Of a stretch of 60,211 nt of DNA, positions 1 to 9,126 are shown one piece after another (position 1 is the first letter of the stretch; every line of letters starts with the position of its first letter). Both the position numbers and the translations under genes were made by a program. The DNA lies in NCBI RefSeq assembly GCF_003852405.1, contig NZ_QAJM01000003.1, positions 266,387 through 326,597 on the forward strand. The letters run 5' to 3'. The stretch comes from Pseudomonas sp. KBW05. Lineage in GTDB: Bacteria; Pseudomonadota; Gammaproteobacteria; Pseudomonadales; Pseudomonadaceae. The notes beneath the pieces are model-generated. The model did not search any database and was not told the origin of the DNA. It saw nothing but the letters and a program-made list of their open reading frames with translations.

Positions 1-278
1 ACATCAAAAAAGGCTACTCGAAAGAGTGGACTTTTTTGTATCCGGTGAAAAAGTCCTTCTGAAACAATGGCATGGCATCTTTCATGAAACCGTACACGGT
101 TTGTAGAGTCCATCTCATTGCAAGCTATGCTCAATGCTCAAGCGCTGCCCTCTACGACCAATGGCCGCAGTCGCCGCCCCCGGCGATCCGCGTTAATATT
201 TGTAATTATTTTGTCCATAGGGATTGGTAACTTGGCTGGATACCTCCATCCTGTCGCGCACAATCCACGAGGTGATTG
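1..278. other. Left-edge intergenic region, possible 3' remnant of a cut gene
   Basis: No gene could be assigned. Two forward frames are open from the left edge for about 20 and 36 codons and then stop, so the tail of a gene cut by the window edge is possible but cannot be identified. An imperfect hairpin (A-run, ACTC-GAAA-GAGT core, then TTTTTT) lies at about 6-37 and could be a terminator. The stretch from about 190 to 240 is much richer in A/T than its surroundings and would suit a promoter for mprF. A GAGGTG ribosome binding site at 269-274 fixes the mprF start. Confidence 0.4.
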
Positions 279-2921
279 ATGCGCGCCAACTCGTCTGAAC
301 CACTAGACACCGTCACAGCAGAACAACCGATCGCTCCCGCCCGTTTGCGCTGGCTGGATCTGTTGAGCAAATACCGCCAGCCCATCGGTTTGGCTGTCAC
401 GTTGTTGCTGTTCGCAATCGCCCTGATCGCCTGCCGGCACTTGCTGCTGGAGCTGGACCTTTACGCCCTGCATGACTCAATCCTGGAAGTGCCCAAACCC
501 GCCCTGCTCGGCGCGTTTGCTGCAGCCGTCGCCGGTTTCGTCATTCTGTTGGGCTATGAGTTTTCCGGTGCGCGCTATGCCGGGGTGAAGTTGCCGGCCA
601 AGACCCTGGCCCACGGCGGTTTCACAGCCTTTGCCATCGGCAACGCGATAGGCCTGTCGATGCTGTCAGGCGGTTCGGTGCGATACAGACTCTATGCGCG
701 CCACGGTATCGGCGCTTCGGAAGTCGCCCGCATGACCGTGTTCGCCAGCCTGGCGCTCGGTTGCGCCCTGCCCCCTCTCGCAGCGCTCGCCACCTTGAGC
801 AACCTGCCCGCCGCAGCCACCGCGCTGAATTTGTCGGAAGGTTTGCTCGGCGGCGTCGCCGGCGCAGTGCTGCTGCTGTCAGTGGCATTGTGCATCGGCA
901 TCTATCGCCGTCGCTTACCAGAGCAACCCTTCGCCGATAACCTGCTGGTCAAGATCGGCCGTCGCACCCTGCGCCTGCCCGGCGCCCGCCTGACCTTCCT
1001 GCAACTGGTCATCACCGCACTCGACGTCGCCGCTGCCGCCACCGTCCTTTATATGTTGTTGCCGGAAGCGCCACCCTTCGGCCCATTCCTGCTGGTATAC
1101 CTGCTGGCCCTGGCGGCCGGCGTGCTCAGCCATGTGCCGGGCGGTGTGGGTGTCTTCGAAGCCATCCTCCTCGCTGCCTTCGCCGACAAACTCGGTGCCG
1201 CACCACTGGCCGCCGCCCTGCTGCTGTACCGCATGATCTATGTGGTGCTGCCATTGCTGATCGCCTGCGTGTTTCTGCTGGTCAATGAAGCCCAGCGCCT
1301 GTTCCAGACTCAGCAAAGCCTGCGGGTGGCCTCTGGCCTGGCGGCACCGGTGTTGGCCGTACTGGTTTTTTTGTCCGGCGTGGTCCTGCTGTTTTCCGGC
1401 GCCACGCCAGAAATCGACTCACGCCTGGAAAACATCGGCTTCCTGATTCCCCACCGCCTGATTGACGCCTCGCACTTTGGCGCCAGCCTGATCGGTGTGT
1501 TGTGCCTGTTGCTGGCCCAGGGTTTGCGCCGACGCTTGTCGGCGGCCTGGATGCTGACCATGGTGTTGCTGCTGGTGGGCGCGCTGCTGTCGCTGCTCAA
1601 GGGTTTCGACTGGGAAGAAGCCAGTCTGATGACCATGACCGCGATCCTGCTGGCGATCTTCCGCCGCTCGTTCTACCGCGCCAGCCGCCTGACCGAACTG
1701 CCGTTCTCGCCGCTGTACCTGGTGGCCAGCGTCTGCGTGCTCGGCGCATCGATCTGGCTGCTGCTGTTCGCCTATCAAGACGTGCCCTACAGCCACCAAC
1801 TGTGGTGGCAGTTCACCCTCGATGCCAATGCCCCGCGCGGCCTGCGTTCGTTGCTGGGTGCCGCCGTGCTGCTGGTGATCGTGTCGCTGACCTGGCTGCT
1901 GCGCACCGCACGCCCGATCATCCACCTGCCGACCCCGGAAGAACTGGAGCGCGCCAGCAAGATCCTGATGGCCTCGTCCCAGCCCGACGGCGGCCTGGCG
2001 CTGACCGGCGACAAAGCGCTGCTGTTCCATCCCAATGATGAAGCTTTCCTCATGTACGCCCGTCGCGGCCGCAGCCTGGTAGCCTTGTATGACCCGATCG
2101 GCCCGACCCAGCCGCGCGCCGAGATGATCTGGCAGTTCCGCGACCTGTGCGACATCCACCATGCGCGCCCGGTGTTCTACCAGGTGCGGGCGGAAAACCT
2201 GCCGTACTACATGGACATCGGCCTCACCGCGATCAAGCTGGGCGAAGAAGCCCGCGTCGATCTGAAACGCTTTGACCTGGAAGCCAAGGGCAAAGAGATG
2301 AAGGATCTGCGCTACACCTGGAACCGTGGCACCCGGGACGGTCTGTCCCTGGAGATCCATGAACCGGGCACGGCGCCGATGGATGAACTCAAAGTCATCT
2401 CCGACGCCTGGCTGACCGGCAAGAACGTGCGGGAAAAAGGCTTTTCCCTGGGACGATTCAGCGACGACTACCTCAAGCACTTTCGCATCGCGATCATTCG
2501 CTTCGAAGGGCGCCCGGTGGCCTTCGCCAACCTGCTCGAGACTTACAACCACGACCTGGCCAGTCTCGACCTGATGCGTGCGCACCCGGACGCGCCGAAG
2601 CTGACCATGGAGTTCATGATGGTCGGCCTGATTCAACACTATAAGAGTCATGGCTACGCCCGCTTCAGCCTCGGCATGGTGCCGTTGTCGGGCCTGCAAC
2701 CACGACGCGGCGCCCCACTGACCCAACGCCTGGGCTCGATGGTGTTCCGCCGTGGCGAGCAACTGTATAACTTCCAAGGTTTGCGCCGCTTCAAAGACAA
2801 GTTCCAGCCTGACTGGGAACCCCGTTACATGGCCGTGCCCGCAGGACTTGATCCGCTGGTGGCACTGGCCGATACCGCCGCCCTGATCGCGGGCGGCTTG
2901 ACTGGATTGGTGAAACGCTGA
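279..2921 (+). CDS. mprF: Bifunctional aminoacyl-phosphatidylglycerol synthase/flippase MprF
   Basis: 880-residue integral membrane enzyme. The family transfers an amino acid from aminoacyl-tRNA to phosphatidylglycerol and flips the product to the outer leaflet, lowering the negative surface charge and giving resistance to cationic peptides. In Pseudomonas aeruginosa the amino acid is alanine; the substrate here is inferred. The first ~550 residues contain many hydrophobic segments (flippase and synthase membrane domains), including the HVPGGVGVFE motif typical of the family near residue 290. The C-terminal ~300 residues are the soluble DUF2156/GNAT-like catalytic domain, ending in YNFQGLRRFKDKFQPDWEPRY. 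ATG at 279 is preferred over an in-frame TTG at 276 because GAGGTG lies at 269-274. The stop overlaps the next start (ATGA), so the two genes are translationally coupled. Confidence 0.95.
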   Translation: MRANSSEPLDTVTAEQPIAPARLRWLDLLSKYRQPIGLAVTLLLFAIALIACRHLLLELDLYALHDSILEVPKPALLGAFAAAVAGFVILLGYEFSGARYAGVKLPAKTLAHGGFTAFAIGNAIGLSMLSGGSVRYRLYARHGIGASEVARMTVFASLALGCALPPLAALATLSNLPAAATALNLSEGLLGGVAGAVLLLSVALCIGIYRRRLPEQPFADNLLVKIGRRTLRLPGARLTFLQLVITALDVAAAATVLYMLLPEAPPFGPFLLVYLLALAAGVLSHVPGGVGVFEAILLAAFADKLGAAPLAAALLLYRMIYVVLPLLIACVFLLVNEAQRLFQTQQSLRVASGLAAPVLAVLVFLSGVVLLFSGATPEIDSRLENIGFLIPHRLIDASHFGASLIGVLCLLLAQGLRRRLSAAWMLTMVLLLVGALLSLLKGFDWEEASLMTMTAILLAIFRRSFYRASRLTELPFSPLYLVASVCVLGASIWLLLFAYQDVPYSHQLWWQFTLDANAPRGLRSLLGAAVLLVIVSLTWLLRTARPIIHLPTPEELERASKILMASSQPDGGLALTGDKALLFHPNDEAFLMYARRGRSLVALYDPIGPTQPRAEMIWQFRDLCDIHHARPVFYQVRAENLPYYMDIGLTAIKLGEEARVDLKRFDLEAKGKEMKDLRYTWNRGTRDGLSLEIHEPGTAPMDELKVISDAWLTGKNVREKGFSLGRFSDDYLKHFRIAIIRFEGRPVAFANLLETYNHDLASLDLMRAHPDAPKLTMEFMMVGLIQHYKSHGYARFSLGMVPLSGLQPRRGAPLTQRLGSMVFRRGEQLYNFQGLRRFKDKFQPDWEPRYMAVPAGLDPLVALADTAALIAGGLTGLVKR

Positions 2922-4207
2922 TGATTCGACGTTCCTGGCGGTATGTATTGGTCGCTGTAGTGCTGCTCGCCCTGATCGCAGGGGGTGGCTTTTGGTACTG
3001 GAACCGCCCTGCCCCGCAGCCGACCCTGGCGCAGTTGCCCCAGGCCGATGGCTCGGTGATGACGCTCGTCACCCCGAACGGCACGCCTAAAGCCCGCGTC
3101 GCGGTGGCCGTGATGGCCGATGAAACCCTGACCGACAGCCAGTTGATCGCCCTGAGCCAGGGCGGCAAGGCACAAATCGTTCAAGTCGTCCTGCCAAAGG
3201 ATGACTGCAAGCTGCAGGAACAAGCGCTGCAAAGCGCCCTGGTTCAGCTCAAGGGCCCGGCAACGCTGGTCAGCGGCATCGGCCCTGGCGCAGGCCTTGC
3301 CTGGCGCTGGCTGGCCACCCAGAACGACGACAAGGCCAATGCCATCTCCGTCGGTTTCGCCCTGGTGCAGGAAGGCTGCAAGGACCCGCTGCCGAAAACC
3401 TCGGCCCATGGCAACTGGCTGGTGGCGTGGAACGACAACCCTGACGATGAAAGCGCCAGTTTCGTACGCGACACACCGCGCGCCACCACCAGCATCAGCG
3501 ACTACGACATTCACTACCCGCAAGTGCTGAACAACGAACTGCGCAAGCAACTGGTGGGTTCGGACAACGGCGGCCTGGCCATCCCGGTGGTCGAAGTACC
3601 GGCCGGCCAAGCCAAGGACACCGTGACCCTGTTCCTCTCCGGTGACGGCGGTTGGCGCGACCTGGACCGCGACGTGGCCGGCGAAATGGCCAAGATCGGC
3701 TACCCGGTGGTCGGCATCGACACCCTGCGCTACTACTGGCAGCACAAGACCCCGGAGCAAAGCGCCAAGGACCTCACCGAACTGATGCAACACTACCGGC
3801 AGAAGTGGGGCACCAAGCGCTTCGTCCTGACCGGTTACTCGTTCGGCGCCGACGTGCTGCCCGCGATCTACAACCGCATGCCGGAAAACGAACAGCAGCG
3901 GGTCGATGCGATCATCTTGCTGGCGTTTGCGCGTACCGGCAGCTTTGAAATCGAAGTGGAAGGCTGGCTGGGCAACGCCGGCAAAGAAGCGGCGACCGGC
4001 CCGGAAATGGCCAAGCTACCGCCGGAGAAGGTGGTGTGCATCTACGGTGCGGAAGAAGTCGACGAGAGTGGCTGCACCGACAAGACGGCGGTGGGTGAAG
4101 CGTTGAAGCTGCCTGGTGGGCATCACTTTGACGAGAACTACCCGGCGCTGGCGCAGCGGTTGGTGGATATCATCGTGAAGCATCAGGCCAAGGACAAAAC
4201 CGAGTAA
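2921..4207 (+). CDS. VirJ/AcvB-family aminoacyl-phosphatidylglycerol hydrolase
   Basis: 428-residue exported alpha/beta-hydrolase of the AcvB/VirJ family. An N-terminal hydrophobic segment (about residues 8-27) acts as signal peptide or anchor. The C-terminal half carries a serine-hydrolase nucleophile elbow (GYSFGAD) after LFLSGDGGWRDLD, and a late GGHHFDENY segment that supplies the catalytic histidine. Family members hydrolyse lysyl- or alanyl-phosphatidylglycerol; the P. aeruginosa relative next to the alanyl-PG synthase gene is such a hydrolase. The gene overlaps mprF by one base and lies in the same operon. The inferred job is to tune or recycle the lipid made by MprF in the periplasm. 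Confidence 0.85.
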   Translation: MIRRSWRYVLVAVVLLALIAGGGFWYWNRPAPQPTLAQLPQADGSVMTLVTPNGTPKARVAVAVMADETLTDSQLIALSQGGKAQIVQVVLPKDDCKLQEQALQSALVQLKGPATLVSGIGPGAGLAWRWLATQNDDKANAISVGFALVQEGCKDPLPKTSAHGNWLVAWNDNPDDESASFVRDTPRATTSISDYDIHYPQVLNNELRKQLVGSDNGGLAIPVVEVPAGQAKDTVTLFLSGDGGWRDLDRDVAGEMAKIGYPVVGIDTLRYYWQHKTPEQSAKDLTELMQHYRQKWGTKRFVLTGYSFGADVLPAIYNRMPENEQQRVDAIILLAFARTGSFEIEVEGWLGNAGKEAATGPEMAKLPPEKVVCIYGAEEVDESGCTDKTAVGEALKLPGGHHFDENYPALAQRLVDIIVKHQAKDKTE

Positions 4208-4228
4208 CTTAAGGCGGTACGCGGATCA

Positions 4229-4324
4229 AAAATGTGGGAGCGGGCTTGCTCGCGAAAGCGGTGAATCAGTCACAGCAACATTGACTGACACTCCGTATTC
4301 GCGAGCAAGCCCGCTCCCACATTT
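4229..4324. repeat. REP palindrome pair (REPIN)
   Basis: Two inverted copies of the REP core GTGGGAGCGGGCTTGCTCGCGA face each other across a spacer of about 45 bp. The element lies between the hydrolase gene and the 3' end of recJ, two convergent genes. It may act as a bidirectional 3'-end structure. It belongs to the same family as the elements near 6.2, 27.0, 28.7, 30.6 and 52.9 kb. Confidence 0.9.
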
Positions 4325-4346
4325 GGTTTTGCGGTGTTAGTTAGAT

Positions 4347-6056
4347 TTAGCGTGGCTCGATGTGCGCAATCATCAGTTGCACCGTCTCATTACCCCGAAA
4401 CTCATTCACATCCAGCTTGTAGGCCAACTCCACCCACTTCACCGTCGGGTTTGGCCAGACTTCACGGTCCACGCCAAACGCAATGCCATCGAGCTTCACC
4501 GACCCGCATTCACTCTTGAGCACCACCTTCAGGTGCCGCTCCCCTACCACGCGCTGCTCCACCAACTGAAACACCCCGTGAAACAACGGCTCAGGAAAGT
4601 GCTGCCCCCACGGGCCGGCGTGACGCAGGGCGCGGGCCAGTTCCAGGTGGAACTCTTCCACCGCCAGGGTACCGTCAGACAATAGACGACCGGTGAGGTC
4701 TTCCTCACGCAATTGCCGACGCACTTCAGCATCAAAAGCTTCGGCAAACAGTGGGAAGTTTTCCTCGTGCAGTGTCAGCCCCGCCGCCATCGCGTGGCCG
4801 CCGTATTTGGCGATCAGGTCGGGATGCTGGCTCGCGACCACCGCCAGGGCGTCACGGATGTGAAAGCCCGGTACGGAGCGCCCTGAGCCCTTGAGCAAGC
4901 CATCACCGGCGTCGGCGAAGGCGATGGTCGGGCGGAAGTAACGCTCCTTCATGCGTGACGCCAGGATGCCGATCACACCTTGGTGCCATTCCGGGTCGAA
5001 CAGGCACAAGCCGAACGGCATCGACTCCACCGGCAAGTCCTTGAGCTGGGCCAGGGCCTCGCGCTGCATGCCTTGCTCGATGGACTTGCGGTCCTGGTTC
5101 ATGCCGTCCAGTTGTGCGGCCATTTCCCGCGCCGCGGCGACGTCGGTGGTGAGCAGGCATTCGATGCCCAGACTCATGTCATCCAGGCGCCCGGCGGCGT
5201 TGAGCCGTGGGCCGAGGATGAAACCGAGGTCGGTGGAGGTGATACGCGCCGCGTCACGCTTGGCCACTTCCAGGATGGCCTTGATCCCCGGCCGTGCACG
5301 ACCGGCACGAATGCGCTCCAGGCCCTGGTGCACGAGGATGCGGTTGTTGGCGTCCAGGGGCACCACGTCCGCCACGCTGCCCAGGGCCACCAGGTCGAGC
5401 AAGTCGCCGATGTTCGGCTGCGGTTTGTGGGTGTACCAGCCCAGGTCGCGCAAACGCGCACGCAGGGCCATCAGCACATAGAAGATCACGCCCACGCCGG
5501 CCAGGGCCTTGCTCGGGAAGCCACAGCCCGGCTGGTTGGGATTGACGATGGCGTCCGCCGCCGGCAATTCATCACCTGGCAAGTGGTGGTCGGTGACCAG
5601 CACTTGCAGCCCCGCCGCTTTCGCCGCCGCGACGCCTTCGACGCTGGAGATGCCGTTGTCCACGGTGATCAGCAACTGCGGCTCGCGTTGCAACGCCACC
5701 GCGACGATTTCCGGGGTCAGGCCGTAGCCGTACTCGAAGCGGTTGGGCACCAGGTAATCCACATGGGCCGCGCCCAGCAAGCGCAAACCCAGGGTGCCCA
5801 CGGTGCTGGCGGTGGCGCCATCGGCGTCGAAGTCACCGACGATCAGAATGCGCTGGCGTTGCTCCAGGGCCGTCACCAGCAAGTCCACGGCCGCGTCGAT
5901 CCCTTTGAGCTGCTGATAGGGAATCAACCGCGCCAGGCTTTTATCCAGCTCGGCTTCTGACTGCACGCCGCGAGCGGCATAGAGACGGGTCAACAGCGGT
6001 GGCAATTCACCGAGAAACGGCAAGACGGCGGGCAACGGGCGGGGATCGATACGCAT
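4347..6056 (-). CDS. recJ: Single-stranded-DNA-specific 5'-3' exonuclease RecJ
   Basis: 569 residues. RecJ degrades single-stranded DNA 5' to 3' in recombinational and mismatch repair in the cytoplasm. The DHH phosphoesterase motifs are all visible: VGDFDADGATAS, ITVDNGISS, and VTDHH followed by DAIVNPNQPGC. The DHHA1 domain carries the GGHAMAAG motif, and an OB-fold-like tail ends the protein. The open frame extends 58 codons further upstream, but that part is only the translated REP element at 6139-6228. The start with MRIDPRPLPAVLPF is the family start and is used here. Convergent with the gene at 2921. Confidence 0.96.
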   Translation of the reverse strand: MRIDPRPLPAVLPFLGELPPLLTRLYAARGVQSEAELDKSLARLIPYQQLKGIDAAVDLLVTALEQRQRILIVGDFDADGATASTVGTLGLRLLGAAHVDYLVPNRFEYGYGLTPEIVAVALQREPQLLITVDNGISSVEGVAAAKAAGLQVLVTDHHLPGDELPAADAIVNPNQPGCGFPSKALAGVGVIFYVLMALRARLRDLGWYTHKPQPNIGDLLDLVALGSVADVVPLDANNRILVHQGLERIRAGRARPGIKAILEVAKRDAARITSTDLGFILGPRLNAAGRLDDMSLGIECLLTTDVAAAREMAAQLDGMNQDRKSIEQGMQREALAQLKDLPVESMPFGLCLFDPEWHQGVIGILASRMKERYFRPTIAFADAGDGLLKGSGRSVPGFHIRDALAVVASQHPDLIAKYGGHAMAAGLTLHEENFPLFAEAFDAEVRRQLREEDLTGRLLSDGTLAVEEFHLELARALRHAGPWGQHFPEPLFHGVFQLVEQRVVGERHLKVVLKSECGSVKLDGIAFGVDREVWPNPTVKWVELAYKLDVNEFRGNETVQLMIAHIEPR

Positions 6057-6138
6057 GGGGTGAGGAAGGCTTCTCTTCGATACAACGGTTAAACAGGAAT
6101 AGTGAAAACGATGCAGATCTAATGTGGAAGCTGGCTTG

Positions 6139-6228
6139 TGTGGGAGCGGGCTTGCTCGCGAAAGCGGTGTGTCAGTCAGTGCATTTTTAACTGATCGACC
6201 GCATTCGCGAGCAAGCCCGCTCCCACAC
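6139..6228. repeat. REP palindrome pair (REPIN)
   Basis: Inverted copies of GTGGGAGCGGGCTTGCTCGCGA separated by about 40 bp, located between yaeQ and recJ, which point the same way. It lies immediately downstream of the yaeQ stop and may end its message or protect its 3' end. Confidence 0.9.
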
Positions 6229-6248
6229 AAGCTCGCGCCTATAGAGGT

Positions 6249-6791
6249 TCAGCCGCGCTCGCCGACCAGCCATTGCAGCTGCACTTCGTGCTGGCCACGG
6301 TCGTCGGTGACGAACATGGTGCCTTCGCTGATCATCACATCCCACTTGATCACGCGCGGCATGTCCTTGGCCAGGGTCTCCAGGACCTCCTGCGGCACCG
6401 CTGCGATATGCACGTTTTTCAGGTTGTTAGCCACCGGCACCACCTTGCCTTCCCACACGCGCAGGCTGCCGTAGGCCAGCAGGCTGGTGCGCTCGGTACG
6501 GCGTGAGCACCAGGTCAGGCGATCTGCATCCGGCTGGCCGACTTCGATCCAATGCAAAACCCGATCATCCAGGCTTTTTTCCCACAGGGCTGGCTCGTCT
6601 ACATCTGACAGGCCACGGCCGAACGACAACTGCTCGTTGTACCAGAGGGCGTAGGCCAGCAGGCGCACGGTCATGCGTTCTTCGGTTTCCGAAGGATGGC
6701 GGGCGATGGTCTGTTTGACGCTCTCGTACACCGAACGATCGAGGTCGGTGAGGTTGAGTTCGAATTTGTAGGTCGTGGACGGCTGGGCCAT
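6249..6791 (-). CDS. yaeQ: YaeQ family protein
   Basis: 180 residues, full length for the family. It opens with MAQPSTTYKFELNLTDLDRSVYE, the typical YaeQ beginning, and contains the conserved WIEVGQPDADRLTWCSR segment. YaeQ proteins have a PD-(D/E)XK nuclease-like fold, and the E, D and K-like positions fall in this segment. The Escherichia coli protein was linked to suppression of a haemolysin transcription defect, but its biochemical role is unclear. It stands upstream of recJ on the same strand, separated by a REP element, and may be co-transcribed with it. Confidence 0.9.
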   Translation of the reverse strand: MAQPSTTYKFELNLTDLDRSVYESVKQTIARHPSETEERMTVRLLAYALWYNEQLSFGRGLSDVDEPALWEKSLDDRVLHWIEVGQPDADRLTWCSRRTERTSLLAYGSLRVWEGKVVPVANNLKNVHIAAVPQEVLETLAKDMPRVIKWDVMISEGTMFVTDDRGQHEVQLQWLVGERG

Positions 6792-6939
6792 GAACGGGCT
6801 TCTAGAGACAGGGAAAGGCGGCCAGTCTAACCGATGGCGAGGTCATTCAACGAATACTGCGCTGCATCATCCTTATCCATGGGCCGCTCGCCTATGTTAA
6901 AAGGCATCACACCACCGTCCCGTGCTTGTAAGGATCCCC

Positions 6940-8139
6940 ATGTCGCTTAATGCCAAACCACTTGCCGGCCTGAAAGTCATCGAACTGGGCACCCTGATCG
7001 CCGGCCCGTTTGCCTCGCGTATCTGCGCCGAGTTCGGTGCCGAGGTGATCAAGGTCGAATCCCCAGACGGCGGCGACCCGCTGCGCAAATGGCGCAAGTT
7101 GTATGAAGGCACTTCGCTGTGGTGGTTTGTGCAGGCGCGCAACAAAAAATCGCTGACGCTGAACCTCAAGCACCCGGACGGCCTGGCCATCCTCAAGCAG
7201 TTGCTGGCGGATGCCGACATCCTGATCGAGAACTTTCGCCCCGGCGTGCTGGAAAAACTCGGTTTGAGTTGGGAGACGCTGCACGCACTGAACCCGAAGC
7301 TGGTGATGGTGCGCCTGTCGGGGTTCGGCCAGACCGGGCCGATGAAGGACCAGCCGGGGTTTGGCGCGGTGGGTGAATCCATGGGCGGGCTGCGCTATAT
7401 CACCGGTTTCGAGGACCGCCCGCCCGTGCGCACCGGGATCTCCATCGGCGACTCGATTGCCGCGCTGTGGGCGGTAATCGGCGCGCTGATGGCCCTGCGG
7501 CATCGCGAGGTCAACGGCGGATTGGGCCAGGTGGTGGATGTGGCGTTGTATGAAGCCATCTTCGCCATGATGGAAAGCATGATTCCCGAGTTCGACGTGT
7601 TCGGGTTTATCCGCGAGCGAACTGGCAACATCATGCCCGGGATCACGCCGTCGTCGATCCACACCAGCGCCGACGGCAAGCATGTGCAGATCGGCGCCAA
7701 CGGGGATGCGATCTTCAAGCGCTTCATGCTCGCCATCGGGCGCGAAGACCTGGCCAACGACCCGGCACTGGCCAGCAATGACGGGCGCGATAGCCGTCGT
7801 GATGAGCTGTACGGCGTGATTGATCGCTGGGTCAGTTCATTGCCGCTGGAGCAGGTGGTCGAGGCCTTGAATAAAGCCGAAGTGCCCGCCAGCCGGATCT
7901 ACAGTGCCGAAGACATGCTGGGCGACCCGCAATTTCTCGCCCGGGAAATGTTCCTCAAGGCGCAACTGCCCGGCGGCAAGGACTTCAAGATGCCCGGCAT
8001 CGTGCCCAAGCTGTCGGACACCCCGGGCAGCTGCGAGTGGGTGGGCCCGCAGTTGGGTGAGCACAATGGCGTGCTGCTGGAGAGCCTGGGTTACGACTCC
8101 GCCGCCATTGCCCGTTTGCGTGAGGAAGGCGCGATCTGA
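6940..8139 (+). CDS. Class III CoA-transferase (CaiB/BaiF family)
   Basis: 399 residues. The family moves CoA from an acyl-CoA donor to a carboxylic acid acceptor through an aspartyl-CoA intermediate. The N-terminus LAGLKVIELGTLIAGPFASR and the RLSGFGQTGPM segment are hallmarks, and the nucleophile is most likely the Asp of SIGDSIAAL near residue 170. The substrate cannot be told from the sequence. ATG at 6940 is preferred over an in-frame upstream start at 6922 because AAGGA lies just before it at a normal distance. Its stop overlaps the start of the next gene (TGATG). It begins divergently from yaeQ. Confidence 0.88.
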   Translation: MSLNAKPLAGLKVIELGTLIAGPFASRICAEFGAEVIKVESPDGGDPLRKWRKLYEGTSLWWFVQARNKKSLTLNLKHPDGLAILKQLLADADILIENFRPGVLEKLGLSWETLHALNPKLVMVRLSGFGQTGPMKDQPGFGAVGESMGGLRYITGFEDRPPVRTGISIGDSIAALWAVIGALMALRHREVNGGLGQVVDVALYEAIFAMMESMIPEFDVFGFIRERTGNIMPGITPSSIHTSADGKHVQIGANGDAIFKRFMLAIGREDLANDPALASNDGRDSRRDELYGVIDRWVSSLPLEQVVEALNKAEVPASRIYSAEDMLGDPQFLAREMFLKAQLPGGKDFKMPGIVPKLSDTPGSCEWVGPQLGEHNGVLLESLGYDSAAIARLREEGAI

Positions 8140-9026
8140 TGGTGCTTCGGTGCAAACGCGGGTGGGTGCAGTTCTGCCTTGTCGCCTCGATGCTCAGCGG
8201 CTGGCCTCTGTCGGCCCACGCCAGCGAGACGTTGACCTGGTTGTTGCGCGACCTGCCACCGCTGACCATTTTCGAGGGGCCGCGCAAAGGCCAGGGCGCA
8301 CTGGACCAACTGTTACCGATCCTCATCGAACACCTGCCGGACTATCAACATCAGGTCCTGCACGTCAATCGCGCGCGCGGCATACAGATGATGCGCGAGC
8401 CAACAACGCTTACCTGCGATCCCTCATTGCTGTGGACGGCGGAGCGAGCCAAATACATCGTGTTCTCCAGCCAGGCATTTGTGGTCGCCAGCAACGGCAT
8501 CATGATCCGGCATAGCCAGGAGGACACGATGGCGCCCTATATCGTCGATGGCCAGTTTGACCTGCAAGCCTTTTTCGATGCCCCTAAAGCACGGGCGGGC
8601 GCCATCGCCGAACGCAGCTACGGGCCGGTCGTCGATCAACAACTCAAGCTGGCCGATGCGCATAAGCTCGCCCTTCATTACGGCAACGATGCCCTGGGCA
8701 GCCTCCTGCAAATGCAACGCCTGGGGCGACTGGAGGCGGTGTTGGGGTATTGGCCGGAAATCCGCTATCACGCCATGCAACAGGGCATCCCGGCTGCGGA
8801 CCTGAGCTTTTATCCGATCAAAGGCTCAGCGCCCTACCAACGCACCCATATCGGTTGCTCGGATACGCCTCGTGGGCGTCAGATCATTCAACGCATCAAT
8901 CAGGTGCTGCTGGACATCCCACTGGAACAGGTGCAGCAGTCCTACGCTTCATGGCTGGACCCGGTGATGCGCGAGCATTATCTGCGGGATAACCCAAGCT
9001 TCTTCCAGGATTCGCCAGAGCCCTGA
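8139..9026 (+). CDS. Periplasmic solute-binding-like protein (TIGR02285-type)
   Basis: 295 residues with an N-terminal signal peptide (hydrophobic stretch about 10-24, cleavage after AHA). The rest resembles family 3 extracellular solute-binding proteins of the TIGR02285 type: WLLRDLPPLTIFEG near the start, a LTCDPSLLWTAERAKYIVFS segment, and a C-terminal lobe that closes with the PVMREHYL region. No permease or ATPase is nearby, so it may act as a receptor or a stand-alone binder. Translation is coupled to the CoA-transferase gene by a one-base overlap, which is an unusual partnership. The ligand is unknown. Confidence 0.7.
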   Translation: MVLRCKRGWVQFCLVASMLSGWPLSAHASETLTWLLRDLPPLTIFEGPRKGQGALDQLLPILIEHLPDYQHQVLHVNRARGIQMMREPTTLTCDPSLLWTAERAKYIVFSSQAFVVASNGIMIRHSQEDTMAPYIVDGQFDLQAFFDAPKARAGAIAERSYGPVVDQQLKLADAHKLALHYGNDALGSLLQMQRLGRLEAVLGYWPEIRYHAMQQGIPAADLSFYPIKGSAPYQRTHIGCSDTPRGRQIIQRINQVLLDIPLEQVQQSYASWLDPVMREHYLRDNPSFFQDSPEP

Positions 9027-9037
9027 CAATTCGCAGG

Positions 9038-9077
9038 CAAAAAGAAACCCCGAAGAGTGGGGAGACACTTCGGGGTT
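9038..9077 (-). terminator. Rho-independent terminator after the DUF3509 region
   Basis: A perfect 10-bp stem (AACCCCGAAG / CTTCGGGGTT, arms 9046-9055 and 9068-9077) is followed on the minus strand by a T-rich tail. It ends transcription coming from the DUF3509 gene. The plus strand lacks a T-run after the stem, though the hairpin would also form in the message of the gene ending at 9026. Confidence 0.85.
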
Positions 9078-9126
9078 AAACGTGGCCTACAAAGACCAGT
9101 ACAACAAGGCACAAACACCGGAGCAC
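9076..9126 (-). other. Possible leader-peptide-like short ORF (Leu/Val rich)
   Basis: A 16-codon minus-strand frame beginning with GTG reads MLRCLCLVVLVFVGHV. Ten of its 16 residues are Leu or Val, counting the initiator GTG as Val. Its TAA stop touches the outer base pair of the terminator at 9046-9077. This is the geometry of an amino-acid attenuator, but no biosynthetic gene follows on that strand. The open frame also extends further upstream. It could be chance within a 3' UTR. Confidence 0.2.

Noticed and set aside
2-109. 36-codon open frame at the left edge as the end of a hydrolase gene
   Set aside because: The visible part is too short to recognise, and another frame is open nearby as well, so no gene is claimed.
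1419-2777. A 452-codon minus-strand frame inside mprF
   Set aside because: It is Gln/His-rich shadow sequence with no domain; the forward frame encodes a full MprF.
6057-6230. Longer N-terminus for RecJ
   Set aside because: The added 58 codons translate the REP element (SRASPLPH-type peptide) and are absent from the family.
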